Shown: positions 1 through 12,100 of the stretch, piece by piece | Layout of the letters: each line of letters opens with the position of its first letter | Numbering within the stretch: the stretch's first letter is position 1 | From: Rallus limicola | Taxonomy: Eukaryota; Chordata; Aves; Gruiformes; Rallidae | Assembly (NCBI GenBank): GCA_022605955.1 | Contig: JAKCOZ010000309.1 | Location: forward strand, 62,001-126,000 | DNA length: 64,000 nt | Direction of reading: 5' to 3' | The notes under the pieces: generated by a model | Seen by the model: the letters and a program-made list of their open reading frames with translations, nothing else | Databases searched by the model: none | What the model was told of the DNA's origin: nothing | Made by a program: the position numbers and the translations under genes

Positions 1-86
1 ACAGGACACACAAGCAGACCCTGTCACTTTGGCTCTCAGCCTTTTCCTTTGCCTGGAAAGAAGGAACATACCTGCTACCTCCTACA
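1..86. repeat. Partial monomer at left edge (monomer 0)
   Basis: This is the last 86 bases (positions 113-198) of a monomer with a Y tail (GAAGGAACATACCTGCTACC, ending ACA). The array continues beyond the left edge of the window. Confidence 0.97.
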
Positions 87-284
87 GTGCTTTTCTCGGC
101 CCTAGCAGACTGCAGTTCAAAACATGCTAAACGTCCAGCAATAACTCCCAAAGTAAAGAAGCTAGGACTGAAAGGCATAGCTTGTCTGAAACCTCCTAAC
201 AGGACACACAAGCAGACCCTGTCACTTTGGTTCTCAGCCTTTTCCTTTGCCTGGAAAGAGGGAACATGCCTGGAACCTCCTACG
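87..284. repeat. Reference monomer (monomer 1) and subfamily key
   Basis: This is the first complete copy and serves as the coordinate frame. Variable sites in the family: position 12 (G, rarely A); 39 (T or C, giving ATGC or ACGC); 81-83 (CAT, ACT, CCT or ATT); 106-111 (CCTCCT, CCTCAT, CCTTAT or TCTTAT); 116 (G or T); 133 region (ACCCTG or ACTCTG); 174-198, the tail. Tail types are C (GAGGGAACATGCCTGGAAC, ends ACG or ACA), Y (GAAGGAACATACCTGCTAC, ends ACA or ACG), K (Y-like, ends CTATAAAA), P (Y-like, ends CTTCTAAA), A (C-like with GAAGCT) and S (C-like with GAATCT). This copy is L-type (ACT) with a C tail, and has GGTTCTCAG in place of GGCTCTCAG near position 144. Confidence 0.95.
110..115. 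other. CTGCAG (PstI) site conserved in nearly every monomer
   Basis: Monomer positions 24-29 read CTGCAG in almost all copies, first at 110-115. The site is lost in monomers 198, 224, 263, 267, 282, 290, 302 and 310 (CTGCTG) and in 281 and 301 (CTGGAG). A PstI digest should therefore give a strong 198-bp ladder with a few dimers. Confidence 0.9.
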
Positions 285-1076
285 GTGCTTTTCTCGGCCC
301 TAGCAGACTGCAGTTCAAAACATGCTAAACGTCCAGCAATAACTCCCAAAGTAAAGAAGCTAGGCATGAAAGGCATAGCTTGTCTGAAACCTCCTAACAG
401 GACACACAAGCAGACCCTGTCACTTTGGCTCTCAGCCTTTTCCTTTGCCTGGAAAGAAGGAACATACCTGCTACCTCCTACAGTGCTTTTCTCGGCCCTA
501 GCAGACTGCAGTTCAAAACATGCTAAACGTCCAGCAATAACTCCCAAAGTAAAGAAGCTAGGACTGAAAGGCATAGCTTGTCTGAAACCTCATAACAGGA
601 CACACAAGCAGACCCTGTCACTTTGGCTCTCAGCCTTTTCCTTTGCCTGGAAAGAGGGAACATGCCTGGAACCTCCTACGGTGCTTTTCTCGGCCCTAGC
701 AGACTGCAGTTCAAAACATGCTAAACGTCCAGCAATAACTCCCAAAGTAAAGAAGCTAGGCATGAAAGGCATAGCTTGTCTGAAACCTCCTAACAGGACA
801 CACAAGCAGACCCTGTCACTTTGGCTCTCAGCCTTTTCCTTTGCCTGGAAAGAGGGAACATGCCTGGAACCTCCTACAGTGCTTTTCTCGGCCCTAGCAG
901 ACTGCAGTTCAAAACATGCTAAACGTCCAGCAATAACTCCCAAAGTAAAGAAGCTAGGCATGAAAGGCATAGCTTGTCTGAAACCTCCTAACAGGACACA
1001 CAAGCAGACCCTGTCACTTTGGCTCTCAGCCTTTTCCTTTGCCTGGAAAGAAGGAACATACCTGCTACCTCCTACA

Positions 1077-1274
1077 GTGCTTTTCTCGGCCCTAGCAGAC
1101 TGCAGTTCAAAACATGCTAAACGTCCAGCAATAACTCCCAAAGTAAAGAAGCTAGGCATGAAAGGCATAGCTTGTCTGAAATCTTATAACAGGACACACA
1201 AGCAGCCCCTGTCACTTTGGCTCTCAGTCTTTTCCTTTGCCTGGAAAGAGGGAACATGCCTGGAACCTCCTACA
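1077..1274. repeat. Hybrid monomer 6, apparent crossover junction
   Basis: The first part matches monomer 47 (TCTTATAAC at positions 106-114). The second part matches monomer 49 (CAGCCCCTG and CTCTCAGTC). In the sister copy these marks lie two monomers apart, at 9300 and 9719. A crossover between about positions 115 and 130 of the monomer would delete 396 bp and produce exactly this hybrid. The reverse, an insertion in the sister copy, is possible but needs more steps. Confidence 0.75.
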
Positions 1275-3049
1275 GTGCTTTTCTCGGCCCTAGCAGACTG
1301 CAGTTCAAAACATGCTAAACGTCCAGCAATAACTCCCAAAGTAAAGAAGCTAGGACTGAAAGGCATAGCTTGTCTGAAACCTCCTAACAGGACACACAAG
1401 CAGACCCTGTCACTTTGGCTCTCAGCCTTTTCCTTTGCCTGGAAAGAGGGAACATGCCTGGAAGCTCCTACGGTGCTTTTCTCGGCCCTAGCAGACTGCA
1501 GTTCAAAACATGCTAAACGTCCAGCAATAACTCCCAAAGTAAAGAAGCTAGGCATGAAAGGCATAGCTTGTCTGAAACCTCCTAACAGGACACACAAGCA
1601 GACCCTGTCACTTTGGCTCTCAGCCTTTTCCTTTGCCTGGAAAGAGGGAACATGCCTGGAACCTCCTACGGTGCTTTTCTCGGCCCTAGCAGACTGCAGT
1701 TCAAAACATGCTAAACGTCCAGCAATAACTCCCAAAGTAAAGAAGCTAGGCATGAAAGGCATAGCTTGTCTGAAACCTCCTAACAGGACACACAAGCAGA
1801 CCCTGTCACTTTGGCTCTCAGCCTTTTCCTTTGCCTGGAAAGAGGGAACATACCTGCTACCTCCTACAGTGCTTTTCTCGGCCCTAGCAGACTGCAGTTC
1901 AAAACACGCTAAACGTCCAGCAATAACTCCCAAAGTAAAGAAGCTAGGCATGAAAGGCATAGCTTGTCTGAAACCTCCTAACAGGACACACAAGCAGACC
2001 CTGTCACTTTGGCTCTCAGCCTTTTCCTTTGCCTGGAAAGAAGGAACATACCTGCTACCTCCTACAGTGCTTTTCTCGGCCCTAGCAGACTGCAGTTCAA
2101 AACATGCTAAACGTCCAGCAATAACTCCCAAAGTAAAGAAGCTAGGACTGAAAGGCATAGCTTGTCTGAAACCTCCTAACAGGACACACAAGCAGACCCT
2201 GTCACTTTGGCTCTCAGCCTTTTCCTTTGCCTGGAAAGAGGGAACATGCCTGGAACCTCCTACGGTGCTTTTCTCGGCCCTAGCAGACTGCAGTTCAAAA
2301 CATGCTAAACGTCCAGCAATAACTCCCAAAGTAAAGAAGCTAGGCATGAAAGGCATAGCTTGTCTGAAACCTCCTAACAGGACACACAAGCAGACTCTGT
2401 CACTTTGGCTCTCAGCCTTTTCCTTTGCCTGGAAAGAGGGAACATGCCTGGAACCTCCTACGGTGCTTTTCTCGGCCCTAGCAGACTGCAGTTCAAAACA
2501 TGCTAAACGTCCAGCAATAACTCCCAAAGTAAAGAAGCTAGGCCTGAAAGGCATAGCTTGTCTGAAACCTCCTAACAGGACACACAAGCAGACCCTGTCA
2601 CTTTGGCTCTCAGCCTTTTCCTTTGCCTGGAAAGAGGGAACATGCCTGGAACCTCCTACGGTGCTTTTCTCGGCCCTAGCAGACTGCAGTTCAAAACATG
2701 CTAAACGTCCAGCAATAACTCCCAAAGTAAAGAAGCTAGGCATGAAAGGCATAGCTTGTCTGAAACCTCCTAACAGGACACACAAGCAGACCCTGTCACT
2801 TTGGCTCTCAGCCTTTTCCTTTGCCTGGAAAGAGGGAACATGCCTGGAACCTCCTACGGTGCTTTTCTCGGCCCTAGCAGACTGCAGTTCAAAACATGCT
2901 AAACGTCCAGCAATAACTCCCAAAGTAAAGAAGCTAGGCATGAAAGGCATAGCTTGTCTGAAACCTCCTAACAGGACACACAAGCAGACCCTGTCACTTT
3001 GGCTCTCAGCCTTTTCCTTTGCCTGGAAAGAAGGAACATACCTGCTACC

Positions 3050-3057
3050 TATAAAAG
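3050..3057 (+). other. TATAAAAG motif created by K-type tails (first of 15)
   Basis: K-tail copies read ACCTATAAAAGTGC at the boundary to the next monomer, forming a perfect TATA-box-like TATAAAAG. The fifteen occurrences begin at 3050, 5229, 7407, 11565, 15724, 19289, 30973, 33151, 36121, 37507, 46417, 47011, 49387, 54139 and 62455. The motif is a sequence fact. Promoter activity is only a possibility, and no initiator or downstream gene supports it. Confidence 0.5.
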
Positions 3058-3848
3058 TGCTTTTCTCGGCCCTAGCAGACTGCAGTTCAAAACATGCTAA
3101 ACGTCCAGCAATAACTCCCAAAGTAAAGAAGCTAGGACTGAAAGGCATAGCTTGTCTGAAACCTCCTAACAGGACACACAAGCTGACCCTGTCACTTTGG
3201 CTCTCAGCCTTTTCCTTTGCCTGGAAAGAGGGAACATGCCTGGAACCTCCTACGGTGCTTTTCTCAGCCCTAGCAGACTGCAGTTCAAAACTTGCTAAAC
3301 GTCCAGCAATAACTCCCAAAGTAAAGAAGCTAGGACTGAAAGGCATAGCTTGTCTGAAACCTCCTAACAGGACACACAAGCAGACCCTGTCACTTTGGCT
3401 CTCAGCCTTTTCCTTTGCATGGAAAGAGGGAACATGCCTGGAACCTCCTACGGTGCTTTTCTCGGCCCTAGCAGACTGCAGTTCAAAACATGCTAAACGT
3501 CCAGCAATAACTCCCAAAGTAAAGAAGCTAGGACTGAAAGGCATAGCTTGTCTGAAACCTCCTAACAGGACACACAAGCAGACCCTGTCACTTTGGCTCT
3601 CAGCCTTTTCCTTTGCCTGGAAAGAGGGAACATGCCTGGAAGCTCCTACGGTGCTTTTCTCGGCCCTAGCAGACTGCAGTTCAAAACATGCTAAACGTCC
3701 AGCAATAACTCCCAAAGTAAAGAAGCTAGGCATGAAAGGCATAGCTTGTCTGAAACCTCCTAACAGGACACACAAGCAGACCCTGTCACTTTGGCTCTCA
3801 GCCTTTTCCTTTGCCTGGAAAGAAGGAACATACCTGCTACCTCCTACA

Positions 3849-4047
3849 GTGCTTTTCTCGGCCCTAGCAGACTGCAGTTCAAAACATGCTAAACGTCCAG
3901 CAATAACTCCCAAAGTAAAGAAGCTAGGACTGAAAGGCATAGCTTGTCTGAAACCTCCTAACAGGACACACAAGCAGACCCTGTCACTTTGGCTCTCAGC
4001 CTTTTTCTTTTGCCTGGAAAGAGGGAACATGCCTGGAACCTCCTACG
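3849..4047. repeat. 199-bp monomer 20 with +1 T-tract allele
   Basis: The pyrimidine tract near monomer position 152 reads CCTTTTTCTTTTGCC (4000-4014) instead of CCTTTTCCTTTGCC, one base longer and with one C to T change. It is an L-type, C-tail copy preceded by A- and Y-tail copies. The extra base shifts the phase of the array by one downstream and breaks both long open frames. Confidence 0.95.
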
Positions 4048-4839
4048 GTGCTTTTCTCGGCCCTAGCAGACTGCAGTTCAAAACATGCTAAACGTCCAGC
4101 AATAACTCCCAAAGTAAAGAAGCTAGGCATGAAAGGCATAGCTTGTCTGAAACCTCCTAACAGGACACACAAGCAGACCCTGTCACTTTGGCTCTCAGCC
4201 TTTTCCTTTGCCTGGAAAGAGGGAACATGCCTGGAACCTCCTACGGTGCTTTTCTCGGCCCTAGCAGACTGCAGTTCAAAACATGCTAAACGTCCAGCAA
4301 TAACTCCCAAAGTAAAGAAGCTAGGCATGAAAGGCATAGCTTGTCTGAAACCTCCTAACAGGACACACAAGCAGACCCTGTCACTTTGGCTCTCAGCCTT
4401 TTCCTTTGCCTGGAAAGAAGGAACATACCTGCTACCTCCTACAGTGCTTTTCTCGGCCCTAGCAGACTGCAGTTCAAAACATGCTAAACGTCCAGCAATA
4501 ACTCCCAAAGTAAAGAAGCTAGGCATGAAAGGCATAGCTTGTCTGAAATCTTATAACAGGACACACAAGCAGACCCTGTCACTTTGGCTCTCAGCCTTTT
4601 CCTTTGCCTGGAAAGAGGGAACATGCCTGGAACCTCCTACGGTGCTTTTCTCGGCCCTAGCAGACTGCAGTTCAAAACATGCTAAACGTCCAGCAATAAC
4701 TCCCAAAGTAAAGAAGCTAGGCATGAAAGGCATAGCTTGTCTGAAACCTCCTAACAGGACACACAAGCAGACCCTGTCACTTTGGCTCTCAGCCTTTTCC
4801 TTTGCCTGGAAAGAGGGAACATGCCTGGAACCTCCTACG

Positions 4840-7017
4840 GTGCTTTTCTCGGCCCTAGCAGACTGCAGTTCAAAACATGCTAAACGTCCAGCAATAACTC
4901 CCAAAGTAAAGAAGCTAGGCATGAAAGGCATAGCTTGTCTGAAACCTCCTAACAGGACACACAAGCAGACCCTGTCACTTTGGCTCTCAGCCTTTTCCTT
5001 TGCCTGGAAAGAGGGAACATGCCTGGAACCTCCTACGGTGCTTTTCTCGGCCCTAGCAGACTGCAGTTCAAAACATGCTAAACGTCCAGCAATAACTCCC
5101 AAAGTAAAGAAGCTAGGCATGAAAGGCATAGCTTGTCTGAAACCTCCTAACAGGACACACAAGCAGACCCTGTCACTTTGGCTCTCAGCCTTTTCCTTTG
5201 CCTGGAAAGAAGGAACATACCTGCTACCTATAAAAGTGCTTTTCTCGGCCCTAGCAGACTGCAGTTCAAAACATGCTAAACGTCCAGCAATAACTCCCAA
5301 AGTAAAGAAGCTAGGACTGAAAGGCATAGCTTGTCTGAAACCTCCTAACAGGACACACAAGCTGACCCTGTCACTTTGGCTCTCAGCCTTTTCCTTTGCC
5401 TGGAAAGAGGGAACATGCCTGGAACCTCCTACGGTGCTTTTCTCGGCCCTAGCAGACTGCAGTTCAAAACTTGCTAAACGTCCAGCAATAACTCCCAAAG
5501 TAAAGAAGCTAGGACTGAAAGGCATAGCTTGTCTGAAACCTCCTAACAGGACACACAAGCAGACCCTGTCACTTTGGCTCTCAGCCTTTTCCTTTGCCTG
5601 GAAAGAGGGAACATGCCTGGAACCTCCTACGGTGCTTTTCTCGGCCCTAGCAGACTGCAGTTCAAAACATGCTAAACGTCCAGCAATAACTCCCAAAGTA
5701 AAGAAGCTAGGACTGAAAGGCATAGCTTGTCTGAAACCTCCTAACAGGACACACAAGCAGACCCTGTCACTTTGGCTCTCAGCCTTTTCCTTTGCCTGGA
5801 ATGAGGGAACATGCCTGGAAGCTCCTACGGTGCTTTTCTCGGCCCTAGCAGACTGCAGTTCAAAACATGCTAAACGTCCAGCAATAACTCCCAAAGTAAA
5901 GAAGCTAGGCATGAAAGGCATAGCTTGTCTGAAACCTCCTAACAGGACACACAAGCAGACCCTGTCACTTTGGCTCTCAGCCTTTTCCTTTGCCTGGAAA
6001 GAAGGAACATACCTGCTACCTCCTACAGTGCTTTTCTCGGCCCTAGCAGACTGCAGTTCAAAACATGCTAAACGTCCAGCAATAACTCCCAAAGTAAAGA
6101 AGCTAGGACTGAAAGGCATAGCTTGTCTGAAACCTCCTAACAGGACACACAAGCAGACCCTGTCACTTTGGTTCTCAGCCTTTTCCTTTGCCTGGAAAGA
6201 GGGAACATGCCTGGAACCTCCTACGGTGCTTTTCTCGGCCCTAGCAGACTGCAGTTCAAAACATGCTAAACGTCCAGCAATAACTCCCAAAGTAAAGAAG
6301 CTAGGCATGAAAGGCATAGCTTGTCTGAAACCTCCTAACAGGACACACAAGCAGACCCTGTCACTTTGGCTCTCAGCCTTTTCCTTTGCCTGGAAAGAAG
6401 GAACATACCTGCTACCTCCTACAGTGCTTTTCTCGGCCCTAGCAGACTGCAGTTCAAAACATGCTAAACGTCCAGCAATAACTCCCAAAGTAAAGAAGCT
6501 AGGCATGAAAGGCATAGCTTGTCTGAAACCTTATAACAGGACACACAAGCAGACCCTGTCACTTTGGCTCTCAGCCTTTTCCTTTGCCTGGAAAGAGGGA
6601 ACATGCCTGGAACCTCCTACGGTGCTTTTCTCGGCCCTAGCAGACTGCAGTTCAAAACATGCTAAACGTCCAGCAATAACTCCCAAAGTAAAGAAGCTAG
6701 GACTGAAAGGCATAGCTTGTCTGAAACCTCCTAACAGGACACACAAGCAGACCCTGTCACTTTGGCTCTCAGCCTTTTCCTTTGCCTGGAAAGAGGGAAC
6801 ATGCCTGGAACCTCCTACAGTGCTTTTCTCGGCCCTAGCAGACTGCAGTTCAAAACATGCTAAACGTCCAGCAATAACTCCCAAAGTAAGGAAGCTAGGC
6901 ATGAAAGGCATAGCTTCTCTGAAACCTCCTAACAGGACACACAAGCAGACCCTGTCACTTTGGCTCTCAGCCTTTTCCTTTGCCTGGAAAGAAGGAACAT
7001 ACCTGCTACCTCCTACA
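4840..7017. repeat. 11-monomer HOR, round 2 (monomers 25-35)
   Basis: It has the same seven-copy core as round 1. Private changes are GGAATGAGGG in monomer 29, GTAAGGAAG and AGCTTCTC in monomer 35, and a normal GCCTGG in monomer 28 where the other rounds have GCATGG. The seventh copy carries GGTTCTCAG and lacks the +1 allele, unlike round 1. Confidence 0.85.
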
Positions 7018-9195
7018 GTGCTTTTCTCGGCCCTAGCAGACTGCAGTTCAAAACATGCTAAACGTCCAGCAATAACTCCCAAAGTAAAGAAGCTAGGCAT
7101 GAAAGGCATAGCTTGTCTGAAACCTCCTAACAGGACACACAAGCAGACCCTGTCACTTTGGCTCTCAGCCTTTTCCTTTGCCTGGAAAGAGGGAACATGC
7201 CTGGAACCTCCTACGGTGCTTTTCTCGGCCCTAGCAGACTGCAGTTCAAAACATGCTAAACGTCCAGCAATAACTCCCAAAGTAAAGAAGCTAGGCATGA
7301 AAGGCATAGCTTGTCTGAAACCTCCTAACAGGACACACAAGCAGACCCTGTCACTTTGGCTCTCAGCCTTTTCCTTTGCCTGGAAAGAAGGAACATACCT
7401 GCTACCTATAAAAGTGCTTTTCTCGGCCCTAGCAGACTGCAGTTCAAAACATGCTAAACGTCCAGCAATAACTCCCAAAGTAAAGAAGCTAGGACTGAAA
7501 GGCATAGCTTGTCTGAAACCTCCTAACAGGACACACAAGCTGACCCTGTCACTTTGGCTCTCAGCCTTTTCCTTTGCCTGGAAAGAGGGAACATGCCTGG
7601 AACCTCCTACGGTGCTTTTCTCGGCCCTAGCAGACTGCAGTTCAAAACTTGCTAAACGTCCAGCAATAACTCCCAAAGTAAAGAAGCTAGGACTGAAAGG
7701 CATAGCTTGTCTGAAACCTCCTAACAGGACACACAAGCAGACCCTGTCACTTTGGCTCTCAGCCTTTTCCTTTGCATGGAAAGAGGGAACATGCCTGGAA
7801 CCTCCTACGGTGCTTTTCTCGGCCCTAGCAGACTGCAGTTCAAAACATGCTAAACGTCCAGCAATAACTCCCAAAGTAAAGAAGCTAGGACTGAAAGGCA
7901 TAGCTTGTCTGAAACCTCCTAACAGGACACACAAGCAGACCCTGTCACTTTGGCTCTCAGCCTTTTCCTTTGCCTGGAAAGAGGGAACATGCCTGGAAGC
8001 TCCTACGGTGCTTTTCTCGGCCCTAGCAGACTGCAGTTCAAAACATGCTAAACGTCCAGCAATAACTCCCAAAGTAAAGAAGCTAGGCATGAAAGGCATA
8101 GCTTGTCTGAAACCTCCTAACAGGACACACAAGCAGACCCTGTCACTTTGGCTCTCAGCCTTTTCCTTTGCCTGGAAAGAAGGAACATACCTGCTACCTC
8201 CTACAGTGCTTTTCTCGGCCCTAGCAGACTGCAGTTCAAAACATGCTAAACGTCCAGCAATAACTCCCAAAGTAAAGAAGCTAGGACTGAAAGGCATAGC
8301 TTGTCTGAAACCTCCTAACAGGACACACAAGCAGACCCTGTCACTTTGGTTCTCAGCCTTTTCCTTTGCCTGGAAAGAGGGAACATGCCTGGAACCTCCT
8401 ACGGTGCTTTTCTCGGCCCTAGCAGACTGCAGTTCAAAACATGCTAAACGTCCAGCAATAACTCCCAAAGTAAAGAAGCTAGGCATGAAAGGCATAGCTT
8501 GTCTGAAACCTCCTAACAGGACACACAAGCAGACCCTGTCACTTTGGCTCTCAGCCTTTTCCTTTGCCTGGAAAGAAGGAACATACCTGCTACCTCCTAC
8601 AGTGCTTTTCTCGGCCCTAGCAGACTGCAGTTCAAAACATGCTAAACGTCCAGCAATAACTCCCAAAGTAAAGAAGCTAGGCATGAAAGGCATAGCTTGT
8701 CTGAAACCTCATAACAGGACACACAAGCAGACCCTGTCACTTTGGCTCTCAGCCTTTTCCTTTGCCTGGAAAGAGGGAACATGCCTGGAACCTCCTACGG
8801 TGCTTTTCTCGGCCCTAGCAGACTGCAGTTCAAAACATGCTAAACGTCCAGCAATAACTCCCAAAGTAAAGAAGCTAGGCATGAAAGGCATAGCTTGTCT
8901 GAAACCTCCTAACAGGACACACAAGCAGACCCTGTCACTTTGGCTCTCAGCCTTTTCCTTTGCCTGGAAAGAGGGAACATGCCTGGAACCTCCTACAGTG
9001 CTTTTCTCGGCCCTAGCAGACTGCAGTTCAAAACATGCTAAACGTCCAGCAATAACTCCCAAAGTAAAGAAGCTAGGCATGAAAGGCATAGCTTGTCTGA
9101 AACCTCCTAACAGGACACACAAGCTGACCCTGTCACTTTGGCTCTCAGCCTTTTCCTTTGCCTGGAAAGAAGGAACATACCTGCTACCTCCTACA
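7018..9195. repeat. 11-monomer HOR, round 3 (monomers 36-46)
   Basis: This is the third consecutive round and resembles round 2 over monomers 36-44 (MC MK LC LC LA MY LC MY MC). The GGTTCTCAG copy recurs at the same place. The ninth copy has CCTCATAAC where round 2 has CCTTATAAC. The same core cassette reappears outside the tandem run at monomers 57-63 and 96-102, and in part at 155-158. Confidence 0.85.
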
Positions 9196-12100
9196 GTGCT
9201 TTTCTCGGCCCTAGCAGACTGCAGTTCAAAACATGCTAAACGTCCAGCAATAACTCCCAAAGTAAAGAAGCTAGGCATGAAAGGCATAGCTTGTCTGAAA
9301 TCTTATAACAGGACACACAAGCAGACCCTGTCACTTTGGCTCTCAGCCTTTTCCTTTGCCTGGAAAGAGGGAACATGCCTGGAACCTCCTACGGTGCTTT
9401 TCTCGGCCCTAGCAGACTGCAGTTCAAAACATGCTAAACGTCCAGCAATAACTCCCAAAGTAAAGAAGCTAGGCATGAAAGGCATAGCTTGTCTGAAACC
9501 TCCTAACAGGACACACAAGCAGACCCTGTCACTTTGGCTCTCAGCCTTTTCCTTTGCCTGGAAAGAGGGAACATGCCTGGAACCTCCTACGGTGCTTTTC
9601 TCGGCCCTAGCAGACTGCAGTTCAAAACATGCTAAACGTCCAGCAATAACTCCCAAAGTAAAGAAGCTAGGCATGAAAGGCATAGCTTGTCTGAAACCTC
9701 CTAACAGGACACACAAGCAGCCCCTGTCACTTTGGCTCTCAGTCTTTTCCTTTGCCTGGAAAGAGGGAACATGCCTGGAACCTCCTACAGTGCTTTTCTC
9801 GGCCCTAGCAGACTGCAGTTCAAAACATGCTAAACGTCCAGCAATAACTCCCAAAGTAAAGAAGCTAGGACTGAAAGGCATAGCTTGTCTGAAACCTCCT
9901 AACAGGACACACAAGCAGACCCTGTCACTTTGGCTCTCAGCCTTTTCCTTTGCCTGGAAAGAGGGAACATGCCTGGAAGCTCCTACGGTGCTTTTCTCGG
10001 CCCTAGCAGACTGCAGTTCAAAACATGCTAAACGTCCAGCAATAACTCCCAAAGTAAAGAAGCTAGGCATGAAAGGCATAGCTTGTCTGAAACCTCCTAA
10101 CAGGACACACAAGCAGACCCTGTCACTTTGGCTCTCAGCCTTTTCCTTTGCCTGGAAAGAGGGAACATGCCTGGAACCTCCTACGGTGCTTTTCTCGGCC
10201 CTAGCAGACTGCAGTTCAAAACATGCTAAACGTCCAGCAATAACTCCCAAAGTAAAGAAGCTAGGCATGAAAGGCATAGCTTGTCTGAAACCTCCTAACA
10301 GGACACACAAGCAGACCCTGTCACTTTGGCTCTCAGCCTTTTCCTTTGCCTGGAAAGAGGGAACATACCTGCTACCTCCTACAGTGCTTTTCTCGGCCCT
10401 AGCAGACTGCAGTTCAAAACACGCTAAACGTCCAGCAATAACTCCCAAAGTAAAGAAGCTAGGCATGAAAGGCATAGCTTGTCTGAAACCTCCTAACAGG
10501 ACACACAAGCAGACCCTGTCACTTTGGCTCTCAGCCTTTTCCTTTGCCTGGAAAGAAGGAACATACCTGCTACCTCCTACAGTGCTTTTCTCGGCCCTAG
10601 CAGACTGCAGTTCAAAACATGCTAAACGTCCAGCAATAACTCCCAAAGTAAAGAAGCTAGGACTGAAAGGCATAGCTTGTCTGAAACCTCCTAACAGGAC
10701 ACACAAGCAGACCCTGTCACTTTGGCTCTCAGCCTTTTCCTTTGCCTGGAAAGAGGGAACATGCCTGGAACCTCCTACGGTGCTTTTCTCGGCCCTAGCA
10801 GACTGCAGTTCAAAACATGCTAAACGTCCAGCAATAACTCCCAAAGTAAAGAAGCTAGGCATGAAAGGCATAGCTTGTCTGAAACCTCCTAACAGGACAC
10901 ACAAGCAGACTCTGTCACTTTGGCTCTCAGCCTTTTCCTTTGCCTGGAAAGAGGGAACATGCCTGGAACCTCCTACGGTGCTTTTCTCGGCCCTAGCAGA
11001 CTGCAGTTCAAAACATGCTAAACGTCCAGCAATAACTCCCAAAGTAAAGAAGCTAGGACTGAAAGGCATAGCTTGTCTGAAACCTCCTAACAGGACACAC
11101 AAGCAGACCCTGTCACTTTGGCTCTCAGCCTTTTCCTTTGCCTGGAAAGAGGGAACATGCCTGGAACCTCCTACGGTGCTTTTCTCGGCCCTAGCAGACT
11201 GCAGTTCAAAACATGCTAAACGTCCAGCAATAACTCCCAAAGTAAAGAAGCTAGGCATGAAAGGCATAGCTTGTCTGAAACCTCCTAACAGGACACACAA
11301 GCAGACCCTGTCACTTTGGCTCTCAGCCTTTTCCTTTGCCTGGAAAGAGGGAACATGCCTGGAACCTCCTACGGTGCTTTTCTCGGCCCTAGCAGACTGC
11401 AGTTCAAAACATGCTAAACGTCCAGCAATAACTCCCAAGGTAAAGAAGCTAGGCATGAAAGGCATAGCTTGTCTGAAACCTCCTAACAGGACACACAAGC
11501 AGACCCTGTCACTTTGGCTCTCAGCCTTTTCCTTTGCCTGGAAAGAAGGAACATACCTGCTACCTATAAAAGTGCTTTTCTCGGCCCTAGCAGACTGCAG
11601 TTCAAAACATGCTAAACGTCCAGCAATAACTCCCAAAGTAAAGAAGCTAGGACTGAAAGGCATAGCTTGTCTGAAACCTCCTAACAGGACACACAAGCTG
11701 ACCCTGTCACTTTGGCTCTCAGCCTTTTCCTTTGCCTGGAAAGAGGGAACATGCCTGGAACCTCCTACGGTGCTTTTCTCAGCCCTAGCAGACTGCAGTT
11801 CAAAACTTGCTAAACGTCCAGCAATAACTCCCAAAGTAAAGAAGCTAGGACTGAAAGGCATAGCTTGTCTGAAACCTCCTAACAGGACACACAAGCAGAC
11901 CCTGTCACTTTGGCTCTCAGCCTTTTCCTTTGCATGGAAAGAGGGAACATGCCTGGAACCTCCTACGGTGCTTTTCTCGGCCCTAGCAGACTGCAGTTCA
12001 AAACATGCTAAACGTCCAGCAATAACTCCCAAAGTAAAGAAGCTAGGACTGAAAGGCATAGCTTGTCTGAAACCTCCTAACAGGACACACAAGCAGACCC

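Larger units (their letters stand above)
87..4047. repeat. Long-range duplication, copy 1 (monomers 1-20)
   Basis: This segment pairs with 8206-12562. Monomers 1-5 match 42-46 at an offset of 41 monomers plus 1 bp (8119 bp). Monomers 7-20 match 50-63 at 43 monomers plus 1 bp (8515 bp). Shared rare marks include CTCAGCC at 3266, AACTTGCT in monomer 17, GCATGG near 3419, ACACGCT in monomer 10, ACTCTG in monomer 12, the TATAAAAG tail of monomer 15 and the +1 monomer 20. The two-monomer change in offset occurs inside monomer 6. The true left end lies outside the window. Confidence 0.88.
2661..4838. repeat. 11-monomer HOR, round 1 (monomers 14-24)
   Basis: The cassette order is MC, MK, LC with AAGCTGACC, LC with AACTTGCT, LA, MY, LC, then four variable copies. 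The TATAAAAG marks of the three rounds lie at 3050, 5229 and 7407. The spacings are 2179 bp (2178 plus the +1 monomer 20) and 2178 bp, i.e. 11 monomers. Within the variable part this round has a TCTTATAAC copy (monomer 23). Confidence 0.85.

Noticed and set aside
112..125. RNA polymerase III B-box-like sequence CAGTTCAAAACATG
   Set aside because: It lacks the central CGA and other conserved bases of GGTTCGANNCC, and no matching A box or tRNA fold is present. SINE origin is not supported.
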